This document shows, in pieces, positions 5,649-13,359 of a stretch of DNA of 15,527 nt. Within the stretch, counting starts at the first letter, position 1. Each line of letters opens with the position of its first letter. The DNA comes from Bacillota bacterium. Lineage in GTDB: Bacteria; Bacillota; Clostridia; Oscillospirales; Oscillospiraceae. The stretch covers positions 1 through 15,527 of the forward strand of contig WQUU01000077.1 of assembly GCA_009781925.1 (NCBI GenBank), in the 5' to 3' direction. Below the pieces are notes generated by a model that was given only the letters and a program-made list of their open reading frames with translations, searched no databases and had not been told where the DNA came from. The position numbers and the translations under genes were made by a program.

Positions 5649-5913
5649 TGGTCTATCAGTTCACCTATACACCCCGCTTTCAAAAACACTTCCAGTCTCT
5701 GACGCAACCCGAGAAAAAGCAGTTGATGTCAAAGTTGAAGTTGTTGGCGGAGAACCCGCGCACCCGTCCCTGCGCACAAAACGGATTCAGGGTACTCTGG
5801 ATTTGTACGAGTGCAGCATCAATATGGACGTTCGTATTATTTGGTATTACGAAGGGGAAGCAATGATTATTCTTGTGGATGTTGGGCACCACGATATATT
5901 AAAACAGTTTTAA
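5648..5913 (+). pseudogene. RelE/ParE superfamily toxin, frameshifted
   Basis: Start frame (from ATG 5648): MVYQFTYTPRFQKHFQSLTQ, then PEKKQLMSKLKLLAENP. The conserved second half is in the neighbouring frame from about 5758: HPSLRTKRIQGTLDLYECSI, then NMDVRIIWYYEGEAMIILVD and VGHHDILKQF, ending at the TAA 5911-5913. Joined, they make a normal toxin of about 88 residues of the RelE-like mRNA interferase family, with the typical NP-(x)-HPSLRTKRI core and GHHD near the end. The break lies within the GCGC-rich stretch 5755-5763 and equals loss of one base. Without it the start frame runs on to a non-homologous 72-residue product. Possibilities are a true inactivating mutation, a sequencing or assembly error, or (less likely) a recoding site. 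Confidence 0.82.
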
Positions 5914-5914
5914 C

Positions 5915-5949
5915 ACAGGGGCGGCTTCAGGCCACCCCTGTCTTTTTTT
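5915..5949 (+). terminator. Rho-independent terminator of the antitoxin-toxin unit
   Basis: ACAGGGG (5915-5921) pairs with CCCCTGT (5935-5941). The stem continues internally as GGC / GCC around a TTCAG loop with one mismatch, then comes a run of seven T (5943-5949). It begins two bases after the toxin stop and insulates the large glucan synthase gene from upstream transcription. The 149 bp from 5950 to 6098 show no convincing promoter. Confidence 0.92.
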
Positions 5950-6087
5950 ACAGGCCCAATTTCCTGTCCTTGCGCTCGTCCGCATGTTTTTGCAGAAAGG
6001 CCTCTGCGCCATTTCAATTATCTTTCCCCTTAGCTCTCCCCCGCATATTTTTCCATCCCCCGGAGAAACTGATAGATACAGATTTAC

Positions 6088-6096
6088 AGGAGGAGA
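6088..6096 (+). promoter_or_regulatory. Ribosome binding site fixing the glucan synthase start
   Basis: AGGAGGAGA lies 5 bp before the ATG at 6099. The frame is open upstream to 5811, but that extension is low-complexity, overlaps the toxin remnant and the terminator, and lacks a ribosome site, so the 6099 start is preferred. Confidence 0.88.
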
Positions 6097-6098
6097 CC

Positions 6099-9000
6099 AT
6101 GGCAGAGAATAACCTGGGTATCACGGTCAGCGAAGAAAACCTGACAACCTACGGGGAGAACATAGCGCGGGGGCTGCACATTGACGGCGCCGTATCCGGC
6201 GCGCGGATCGCAAAAACGATCCTGTCGGCGCTGCGCTCCCTGCACACGATCACCGACCGCCTGACCGCCGAATATTCCGGCGCGAAAAAGCCGAGCGAGG
6301 CCGCCGAGTGGCTGCTGGACAACTGGTATCTGGCCCAGCGGGAGGGGCTGGGCGCGGCCCAGGAACTCCGGGGGGAGCGCCGCCTTCGCTCTGCAAACGG
6401 CAAGGCCGTCCTCCTGGAACTGGCGGACGCCCTCGTCCGCTCGGGGCACGGGAAGGTGACCGAATCACGCTTGGAACTCTTTCTGACCGGCTTTCAGCGG
6501 GCGCTCGTCCTCAGCCGGAGGGAACTGGGCCTGCTCATTCCGGCCGTGCGGGCCGCTCTGGCACTGCAACTGGCCGACGCCGCAAAGCGCCCCCTGGACG
6601 CCGAAAACGCGGGCCGGTTCATGGGCCGGTTCATCAGCAGCCTGCGTCTGCTCGGCAGTCTCGACCTCTCCGAACTGCTGGAAAAAGTCGACCACTCCGA
6701 GCAGATTCTACGCCGGGATCCCAGCGGCGTATATCCCCTCATGGACGAAAAGACCCGGGACAGTTACCGCCTCCGGGTCTCCAAACTCGCGAAACGGTAC
6801 AAGACCTTTGAACACCTGATCGCCCAGCGGGTCTTGCGCCTGTCGGAGTCGGCCCGGGGGCCGGGGCGGCACGTGGGCTATTATCTCTTTGTAAAGCCTC
6901 TGGGGGACAGCGCAAAGCCCTCCAAGGGCGGGGGCTACATTTCGGCTAATGTGCTGCTGTCTCTCTTTTTCGCACTGCTCATCGGCTTTTTGCTGAGCAG
7001 TCCTCTCGCCGCGCTCTTTTTGCTGTTTCCGGTGTCGGAACTCGTCAAAAGCGGCATTGATTTTTTCTGCCTGCGCACAACGCCGCCCCGGCATATTCCG
7101 CGTCTGGAACTCTGTGGCGGCATCCCGGAGCAGGGGCGGACGCTCTGTGTCATCTCCGCACTCCTGACAAGCTCAGAGACCGGGAAACATCTCGCGTCCC
7201 GGCTGGAGGAATTTCGCCTCTCCAACCGGGACGCCGGGGCAAATCTGCTCTTTGGCATTTTGGCCGACCTGCCCGAGACAAAAGATTTGGGCGACGGCGC
7301 GGAGGACTGGATCGCCCCAGCCGTGGAGGCCGTGGAAGCCCTGAACAAGAAATACGGCGGCGGCTTTTACCTCTTCTGCCGGGATCGCGCGCCTTGCGGT
7401 AAAGTGTACCGCGGCTGGGAGCGCAAACGCGGTGCGATTCTGTCGCTGATGCGGTTGATAAGGACAGGTAACAATGAACAATTAACAATGAACAACGAAG
7501 CGCGTAAATTGGTGGGGATGCAAATCCGGGCGGGGAGCGCCCTGGGGCTGCGCGGCGTGCGCTACCTTCTCACTCTGGACGCGGACACCGCCCTCTCCCC
7601 CGGCTCGGCCCGGGAGCTCGTCGGGGCCATGCTGCATCCGCTCAACGCGCCGGTGATCGGACGGCGCGCTGGGGACGGCGTCGCGCCCTACAACCGCGTC
7701 GTCACCGCCGGGCGGGCGGTCATCCATCCGCGTATCGCCACGGAACTGAGCGCCGCCACAAGGAGCGGTTTCTCCCGGCTCTTCGCGGGCCAGGGGGGCC
7801 TCGACCCTTACGGCGGGGCCGTTGGAGAAGTTTATATGAGCCTCTTTGACCGGGGCGGTTTCGCCGGGAAGGGGATTCTGGACATCGACGCCTTTCTGTC
7901 CTGCATGGAGGGCCGTGTCCCGGAAAACGCCGTTCTCTCCCACGACGCCCTGGAGGGCGCGTATTTGCGCGGCGGCTATATGAGCGATGTGGAGCTCAGC
8001 GACGGTTTTCCCGGCACCGTCTCGGGTTACTACAAGCGCGCCCACCGCTGGGTACGGGGGGATTGGCAAAACGCCCCCTGGCTCTTCAAACGGGGCCGCG
8101 AGCTGTCGGACATCGATCGGTTTCGGCTCTTCGACAGCCTGCGCCGGAGTCTAATACCGCCTTTTACGTTTCTCGCGCTGCTGGGCGGATTTTTGCTGCC
8201 GTCTCTGGCCTGGGCCGCCGCTGCCGCGCTGCTCTGCTTTGCCTCCGAGCTTTTATTGGCGGTCGCAGACTCCATACTGCGGCCAGAAAAGGGGAGCCGG
8301 GTGCGCTACCACAGCGCGGTCATCCACGGCGTGGGCGGGGCGATTCTGCGCACGGCCGTGCGGCTGCTCCTGCTGCCCTATGAGGCCTGGGTCTGCGCCT
8401 CTGCGATTTTTCTGGCCCTGTGGCGGATGCTGGTCACGCACAAAAACCTCCTCTCCTGGCAGACCGCCGCACAGACAGAGACTGTCAAACAGCCCCTGCT
8501 CAGGCTCATCGGCGCGATGTGGCTGCCCGTACTCACGGGGATTTTGCTCTCCTGCTTCGCCCCCTCCATCGCGGGACGGGCCGCCGGGATTTTGTGGGCG
8601 CTGTCGCCGCTCTTCGCCTATTCCCTCAGCCTCCCGAAAAAACGGAGATTTCGCGTCTCCGGGGATGACCGGCAGTACTTGCTCAAAAATGCCGCCGAGA
8701 TTTGGCGCTATTTCGAACAAAATTGCAGAGCAGAGGATCATTTTCTGCCGCCGGACAACTTTCAGGAACAGCCCCCCGTGGGCCTGGCGCACCGCACGTC
8801 CCCGACGAATATGGGGCTGTGCCTCCTCTCCGCCCTGGCCGCCCTGGATTTGGAACTGTGCTCGAAGCAGAGCGCCCTCGGCGTCGCCGAAAATCTACTC
8901 AGCACCATGGAGCGTATGCCCCTCTGGCACGGGCACTTCTACAACTGGTACGACACCCGCAGTTTAAAGCCCTTGCACCCCGCCTATGTCTCCACCGTGG

Positions 9001-12000
9001 ACAGCGGGAATCTGGCCTGCTGCCTTGTGGCCCTGCGCGAGGGGTTGACCGAATTCGGCGAGGACATGCTTGCCGCCCGCGCGGACACGCTTTTAAGCGC
9101 CATGGACTTCTCCCCCCTCTATGACAGGCGCCGCAGGCTCTTTCACATCGGCCTGGATACCGACAGCGGAAAGGCCTCAGAGGGCTGGTACGACCTGCTG
9201 GCCAGCGAGGCGCGGCTAACGGGTTTTTACGCCATCGCAAAAGGCGACGTGGAGCGCCGTCACTGGCGGCGCTTGAGCCGCGTTCTAACGCAAAAGGACG
9301 GCTACCGGGGCATGGCCAGCTGGACCGGCACCATGTTTGAGTACCTCATGCCGGAGCTCCTCATGCCCTGTTATCGGCACAGTCTCTTATATGAGAGCGC
9401 GAAATTCTGCCTCTATGTCCAAAAGCGCCGCAGCTCGGAATGTGGAACGGCGCGATATGGGCATCGCGCCCCACAACCCTGGGGTATCTCCGAGAGCGCC
9501 TATTTCTCGCTCGACGGCTCCCTTTCCTACCGCTATAAGGCCCACGGCTGCGGGGCCCTGGCCCTCAAGCGCGGCATGGATCGGGAACTGGTGGTCTCTC
9601 CCTACTCGAGCTTTCTGGCGCTGGCGGTTGACCCCAGAGGGGTCATCAAGAATCTGCAAAAGCTCGAAGAATACGGCGCGCGGGGACGCTTCGGCTTCTG
9701 GGAAGCGGTAGACTATACCCCCGCCCGGCTGGTGGACGGAAAGCCGCAGGTGGTGCGCTGCGCCATGGCCCATCACTTGGGCATGAGCCTGCTCTCGGTG
9801 GCAAACTTGCTCTGCGACGGCAGCATTCAAAAGCGCTTCATGCGGGATCCCGCCATGCGGGCCCATGCCGGGCTTTTACAGGAAAAAGTCCCCGTAGGCG
9901 GCGTGCTCCTGCGCAAACAGGCTCTGGAGCCGCCGGAAAAGCCCCGGCGCGCCGCAGCTGAGCCCTGGAGCACCGCCGGAGAGGGGATCAATTTCGAGCG
10001 CCCGGCCAGGAGCCTGCTCTCCAACGGGGTTTATAATATTATGTTAACTTCAAATGGGGAAACTTCGGCGCATGCCGGCGAGATCCTCATCTACCGCTCC
10101 CCGGACGAATTTGAAGAGGGCGCGCGGCTGCATGTCCGGCGGGGAGAGGCTCTCACCCCCTTGCTCCCGGAGCGGCAGGGGAACACGGAGACCGCGTTTT
10201 CCTGGGTGCTGGGCGCCAAAACCTGTACCGTGACGGGGATTTCGCCACGGCTAAAGTCCAGTTGTTCCGTCTCGATTCCGGCGGCGCGGAGCGGGGAACT
10301 CCGCCGGGTGACACTGGAGGCCCTGGGCGAGGCGCAGGCGCTGGAGCTGTGCTTCTCCTTCGCGCCGGCGCTGTGCAAAGATAGCGATTACAGGAGCCAT
10401 CCGGCTTTTTACGGTCTGGGCATCCAGACCTCACTGAAAGACGGAACGCTGCTCATCCGCCGCCTCGCGCGGGGCAAACTGCCGGAGCTCTGGCTGTGTC
10501 TGGCCTGCGACCGGCCCATGACGGCGGACTGCTCCGGCGCGCCGTTTCACAGGCGCAGCGGGACGCGCGACATTTCTCTGGGCTGGCAGAAAGCCTGTTC
10601 GGTGACGGCGTCGGCGGCGCTGACGCTCTCGCCTTCCGCGCCGGTTTCCGTCCGTTTCGCGCTGGCCCTGGGGGCGGACGCGGAGGAGGCCTATGCCGGC
10701 GCCCAGTGCATTTTGATGTTGAGCGAGGACGATTTGGGTGATCTGCCATCCGGCGCGGCGGCCATTTTGGGCATGGGTTTCCGGGAGGTCACCGAGAGCA
10801 TGAAACTCCTGAGCGCGATTTTGGCGAAAACGCCGGAGCGCAAGCCGCAGTCCGAATCCGCCGAGGGCCGGGAGGGTCTGTGGCGCTTTGGCGTCTCCGG
10901 GGACTTCCCCATCCTCTGCGCGGAACTCTGCGGTTCCGACTACGCGAATTTCATACAGCGGCTCATCAGGCGGCACGCCCTGCTCACGGATTGCGGCTTT
11001 CGCTTTGACCTCGTATTTTTGACTGACGAAGGCGGGGATTACCACCGGCCCCGCTTTTCCGCTGTTTGGGAGACACTGCGCGGCCTAGGCCGGGAGTGGT
11101 CGGCGGGCGCGCGGGGCGGCGTCCACTGCGCCGACCACTCTCTGGGCGCGGATACGCTCCAAGCCCGCGCAGCACTGACGCTTCACACGGATACCGCGCT
11201 GCCGGATTATACGGCGGATAAAAATATTATGTCAACTAATATCGCCCATATTCCACAAAAATTCCCGGAATACCGCTGGTCGGAAAACAACGGATTTGAA
11301 TTTTATGTCAACTATTCTCTGCCACCCCGTGCCTGGGGAATGATGCTCACAAACGGGGACTTCGGCTTTTTCGCCACGGATTGCGGCACGGGGCATATGT
11401 GGCTCAAAAATGCCCGGGAGGGCTTATTGAGCCGCTGGGATGGGGATCCATACGCCGTGGGCGGCACGGAATCGCTCACACTGACGCTTCACGGCGAATG
11501 CCGCTCTCTCTTTGCCGAACCGGGGGATACGGACTGTGTCGTGCGCTACGCCCCCGGCTGCGCGACTTGGGAAAAGACAGTCGCCGGAATACGGGTAAAA
11601 ACCACCGCTTTTGTGCCGGACGGAGTCTGCGCACGGGTGCTGCTGATCGAGTGCGGCGACCCTGACGCGCAGGTCGCTTGGCATTGCAGCCTCGCGCTCC
11701 CGGGCGGTAATCCGGATTTTCATATCCTGCAGGAGCGCCGTACACTGGTCTGCGGCTGCGGGGAGGTTGACAAACTCCGCGCTCTTACAAACCCCGACAC
11801 GGCCCGCGTCGCCCTCCTCGCCACTTGCGCGAAGTGGCAAAACCTCTGCGGAAAACTCAAAATCAGCACGCCGTCGGAGGCGCTGAACAGATATATCAAT
11901 GGCTGGAGCGTTTATCAAACCCTGGCCTGCCGTATTCTGGGGCGGAGCTCAATCTATCAGAGCGGCGGGGCCTTCGGCTTCCGCGACCAGATCCAGGACG

Positions 12001-13268
12001 CGGTGAACCTGACCGCGGTCTCCCCCTCCCTCGCGCGCGCGCAAATTCTCTCCTGCGCGGCACATCAGTACGAGGAGGGGGACGTGCTCCACTGGTGGCA
12101 CAATTCGGAGGCCGGCTGCAAAGGCGTGCGCACCCGTTGCTCGGACGATCTGCTCTGGCTTCCCTGGGCGCTGTGTGAGTATCTGGAGAAGACGGGCGAC
12201 CGCTCTGTTTTGGGGGAGCGCGTGCCCTATCTGCAAAGCGAACCCCTGGGCGAGCGCGAGGGGGATCGCTATGAGAGCCCTGAGCCCTCGGAACGCGCGG
12301 AGGACGTTTTATCCCACTGTAAGCGCGCCCTCGACCTCATACTGTCGCGCGGCGGCGGGGAACACGGCCTCTTGCTCATGGGCGCGGGGGACTGGAATGA
12401 CGGCTTTGACCGGGTCGGCAAGGAGGGCAAGGGCGAGAGCGTCTGGCTCAGCTGGTTTTTCGCCCATACGGCGGCGCGTTTCGGCGAACTGCTGCGGCAA
12501 ATCGGCGACCCGGAGGCTCCGCGCTTCGCCGAGGTTTCCCGGCAAATCGGTCAGGCCGCAAACAACGCCTGGGACGGGGCATGGTATCTGCGGGGCACGT
12601 TTGACGACGGACAACTCCTGGGCTCGGCGAAAGAGGCTTGCTGCCAGATCGACTCCATCTCCCAGAGTTTTTCCGCGTTCTGCAAGGAGGCCAGCCCGGA
12701 GCGGAGACTCCTGGCCCTGGACTCCGCGCTCGACCGGCTCTTTGAGCGGGAAAGGGGCATTGTGCGCCTCTTTGACCCCCCCTTTGCGGATACGGGCTCA
12801 AAACCCGGCTATATCGAGAGCTACGGCCCCGGTTTCCGGGAAAACGGCGGTCAGTACACCCATGCGGCCATTTGGCTCGGCATGGCGCTGCTGAAAGAGG
12901 GCCGGACGGATGAGGGGCTCGAGATTCTGGAAGCTCTGCTGCCGGAGAACCACGATCCGAAAATTTACGGCGCGGAGCCCTTTGTGCTGGCGGCGGACGT
13001 CTACACCGCCCCCGGCCAGGAGGGCGTCGCGGGCTGGAGCTGGTACACCGGCTCCTCCGGCTGGTATTTCCGCGTAGTCATGGAGTATCTGCTGGGGCTG
13101 CGGCCCCGGAACGGGCGGCTCTATATCGAGCCGAAGCTGCCGAGCGCGTGGCCAGGCTATGAGGCGACCTGGCGGGACGGCGTGGGGACGGAGTATACGA
13201 TCGCGGTCAGCCGCGAGGGGATTTTGGTCAACGGACAGTCTTATGATGAGAAAGGGCTGGCGATGTAG
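6099..13268 (+). CDS. Cyclic beta-1,2-glucan synthase (NdvB/Cgs-like; GT84 + cyclization domain + GH94)
   Basis: A 2389-residue multidomain membrane enzyme. It polymerises glucose from UDP-glucose, cyclises the chain and trims its length by phosphorolysis, giving cyclic beta-1,2-glucan. In order: a conserved N-terminal region (DPSGVYPLMDEKTRD, about 207-221); a membrane segment about 280-318; the glycosyltransferase with LTLDADT (491-497), GGLDPYGGA and AHRWVRGDWQ (648-657); membrane segments about 685-727, 748-780 and 804-845; the central glycoamylase-like (GH189-type) cyclization domain about 860-1260, including PWGISESAY (1127-1135); then two GH94 beta-sandwich modules and the catalytic (alpha/alpha)6 part with GFRDQIQDAVN, EGDVLHWWH, GVRTRCSDDLLW and GDWNDGFDRVGKEGKGESVW (2097-2116), whose aspartates include the general acid. 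It is shorter than the roughly 2800-residue alphaproteobacterial enzymes; the first sandwich module seems trimmed. Repeats are translated at residues 458-467 and about 1115-1126. It is apparently monocistronic or read with the serpin. Confidence 0.93.
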   Translation: MAENNLGITVSEENLTTYGENIARGLHIDGAVSGARIAKTILSALRSLHTITDRLTAEYSGAKKPSEAAEWLLDNWYLAQREGLGAAQELRGERRLRSANGKAVLLELADALVRSGHGKVTESRLELFLTGFQRALVLSRRELGLLIPAVRAALALQLADAAKRPLDAENAGRFMGRFISSLRLLGSLDLSELLEKVDHSEQILRRDPSGVYPLMDEKTRDSYRLRVSKLAKRYKTFEHLIAQRVLRLSESARGPGRHVGYYLFVKPLGDSAKPSKGGGYISANVLLSLFFALLIGFLLSSPLAALFLLFPVSELVKSGIDFFCLRTTPPRHIPRLELCGGIPEQGRTLCVISALLTSSETGKHLASRLEEFRLSNRDAGANLLFGILADLPETKDLGDGAEDWIAPAVEAVEALNKKYGGGFYLFCRDRAPCGKVYRGWERKRGAILSLMRLIRTGNNEQLTMNNEARKLVGMQIRAGSALGLRGVRYLLTLDADTALSPGSARELVGAMLHPLNAPVIGRRAGDGVAPYNRVVTAGRAVIHPRIATELSAATRSGFSRLFAGQGGLDPYGGAVGEVYMSLFDRGGFAGKGILDIDAFLSCMEGRVPENAVLSHDALEGAYLRGGYMSDVELSDGFPGTVSGYYKRAHRWVRGDWQNAPWLFKRGRELSDIDRFRLFDSLRRSLIPPFTFLALLGGFLLPSLAWAAAAALLCFASELLLAVADSILRPEKGSRVRYHSAVIHGVGGAILRTAVRLLLLPYEAWVCASAIFLALWRMLVTHKNLLSWQTAAQTETVKQPLLRLIGAMWLPVLTGILLSCFAPSIAGRAAGILWALSPLFAYSLSLPKKRRFRVSGDDRQYLLKNAAEIWRYFEQNCRAEDHFLPPDNFQEQPPVGLAHRTSPTNMGLCLLSALAALDLELCSKQSALGVAENLLSTMERMPLWHGHFYNWYDTRSLKPLHPAYVSTVDSGNLACCLVALREGLTEFGEDMLAARADTLLSAMDFSPLYDRRRRLFHIGLDTDSGKASEGWYDLLASEARLTGFYAIAKGDVERRHWRRLSRVLTQKDGYRGMASWTGTMFEYLMPELLMPCYRHSLLYESAKFCLYVQKRRSSECGTARYGHRAPQPWGISESAYFSLDGSLSYRYKAHGCGALALKRGMDRELVVSPYSSFLALAVDPRGVIKNLQKLEEYGARGRFGFWEAVDYTPARLVDGKPQVVRCAMAHHLGMSLLSVANLLCDGSIQKRFMRDPAMRAHAGLLQEKVPVGGVLLRKQALEPPEKPRRAAAEPWSTAGEGINFERPARSLLSNGVYNIMLTSNGETSAHAGEILIYRSPDEFEEGARLHVRRGEALTPLLPERQGNTETAFSWVLGAKTCTVTGISPRLKSSCSVSIPAARSGELRRVTLEALGEAQALELCFSFAPALCKDSDYRSHPAFYGLGIQTSLKDGTLLIRRLARGKLPELWLCLACDRPMTADCSGAPFHRRSGTRDISLGWQKACSVTASAALTLSPSAPVSVRFALALGADAEEAYAGAQCILMLSEDDLGDLPSGAAAILGMGFREVTESMKLLSAILAKTPERKPQSESAEGREGLWRFGVSGDFPILCAELCGSDYANFIQRLIRRHALLTDCGFRFDLVFLTDEGGDYHRPRFSAVWETLRGLGREWSAGARGGVHCADHSLGADTLQARAALTLHTDTALPDYTADKNIMSTNIAHIPQKFPEYRWSENNGFEFYVNYSLPPRAWGMMLTNGDFGFFATDCGTGHMWLKNAREGLLSRWDGDPYAVGGTESLTLTLHGECRSLFAEPGDTDCVVRYAPGCATWEKTVAGIRVKTTAFVPDGVCARVLLIECGDPDAQVAWHCSLALPGGNPDFHILQERRTLVCGCGEVDKLRALTNPDTARVALLATCAKWQNLCGKLKISTPSEALNRYINGWSVYQTLACRILGRSSIYQSGGAFGFRDQIQDAVNLTAVSPSLARAQILSCAAHQYEEGDVLHWWHNSEAGCKGVRTRCSDDLLWLPWALCEYLEKTGDRSVLGERVPYLQSEPLGEREGDRYESPEPSERAEDVLSHCKRALDLILSRGGGEHGLLLMGAGDWNDGFDRVGKEGKGESVWLSWFFAHTAARFGELLRQIGDPEAPRFAEVSRQIGQAANNAWDGAWYLRGTFDDGQLLGSAKEACCQIDSISQSFSAFCKEASPERRLLALDSALDRLFERERGIVRLFDPPFADTGSKPGYIESYGPGFRENGGQYTHAAIWLGMALLKEGRTDEGLEILEALLPENHDPKIYGAEPFVLAADVYTAPGQEGVAGWSWYTGSSGWYFRVVMEYLLGLRPRNGRLYIEPKLPSAWPGYEATWRDGVGTEYTIAVSREGILVNGQSYDEKGLAM
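7470..7495 (+). repeat. ACAATGAACA-type repeat inserted in the glycosyltransferase domain
   Basis: Two copies of ACAATGAACA flank ATTA within this AT-rich stretch of a GC-rich gene. It is translated as NNEQLTMNNE (residues 458-467), just before the conserved GVRYLLTLDADT segment, in a loop of variable length. A related phrase, AATTAAGAATGAAGAA, is found between ffh and ylxM (near 4826-4841). Confidence 0.7.
9441..9475 (-). repeat. TGTAGGG-family palindrome inserted in the cyclization domain
   Basis: The stretch pairs GGCGCGAT with ATCGCGCC around ATGGGC and has an outer TGTGG / CCACA pair. Positions 9448-9475 match the rimM-trmD copy at 24 of 28 bases. It is translated as about 12 residues (ECGTARYGHRAP) immediately before the invariant PWGISES motif, where homologues have only a few residues, so it is an in-frame insertion. 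Confidence 0.78.
10033..10052 (+). repeat. Possible degenerate AT-rich 18-mer copy
   Basis: AATATTATGTTAACTTCA (10035-10052) agrees with the 11223-11240 copy in 14 of 18 positions. It encodes NIMLTSN within the conserved LLSNG-x-Y-x-x-MLT motif of the GH94 sandwich domain. Because the peptide itself is conserved, the resemblance may be chance plus AT-rich codon choice. Confidence 0.35.
11221..11240 (+). repeat. AT-rich 20-mer repeat, glucan synthase copy
   Basis: AAAATATTATGTCAACTAAT is translated as KNIMSTN. It shares 18 of 20 bases with the trmD copy (minus strand 1441-1460). It lies in a variable segment before the second GH94 sandwich module. Confidence 0.6.
11299..11316 (+). repeat. AT-rich 18-mer repeat, second glucan synthase copy, different frame
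   Basis: AATTTTATGTCAACTATT matches 11223-11240 in 16 of 18 bases, 76 bp downstream. It is read in another frame (EFYVNYS instead of NIMSTN), so the similarity is in the DNA and not in the peptide. Confidence 0.5.
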
Positions 13269-13303
13269 ATTTTCGTCATGACCGGATGATTTTTGTGGAA
13301 CAA

Positions 13304-13345
13304 CCTCCGTTATCGCGCGTCTAATCCCACGAGAATAACCGGAGG
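13304..13345 (+). promoter_or_regulatory. Hairpin able to cover the serpin ribosome binding site
   Basis: CCTCCGTTAT (13304-13313) can pair with ATAACCGGAGG (13335-13345), leaving one bulged C and a 21-nt loop. The right arm contains the GGAGG that should serve the serpin ATG at 13360. In the RNA this would hide the ribosome site, so translation could be conditional. The whole gap between the glucan synthase and the serpin is only 91 bp and shows no terminator or clear promoter. Confidence 0.5.
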
Positions 13346-13359
13346 GGGTATCCGCAACC

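Noticed and set aside
5648..5913. Programmed -1 frameshift making a full toxin
   Set aside because: No X-XXY-YYZ slippery heptamer or downstream pseudoknot was recognised at 5750-5765; kept only as a remote option in the pseudogene entry.
5811..6098. Upstream extension of the glucan synthase reading frame
   Set aside because: It would run through the toxin remnant and a strong terminator and lacks a ribosome site; the AGGAGG-preceded ATG at 6099 is far better.
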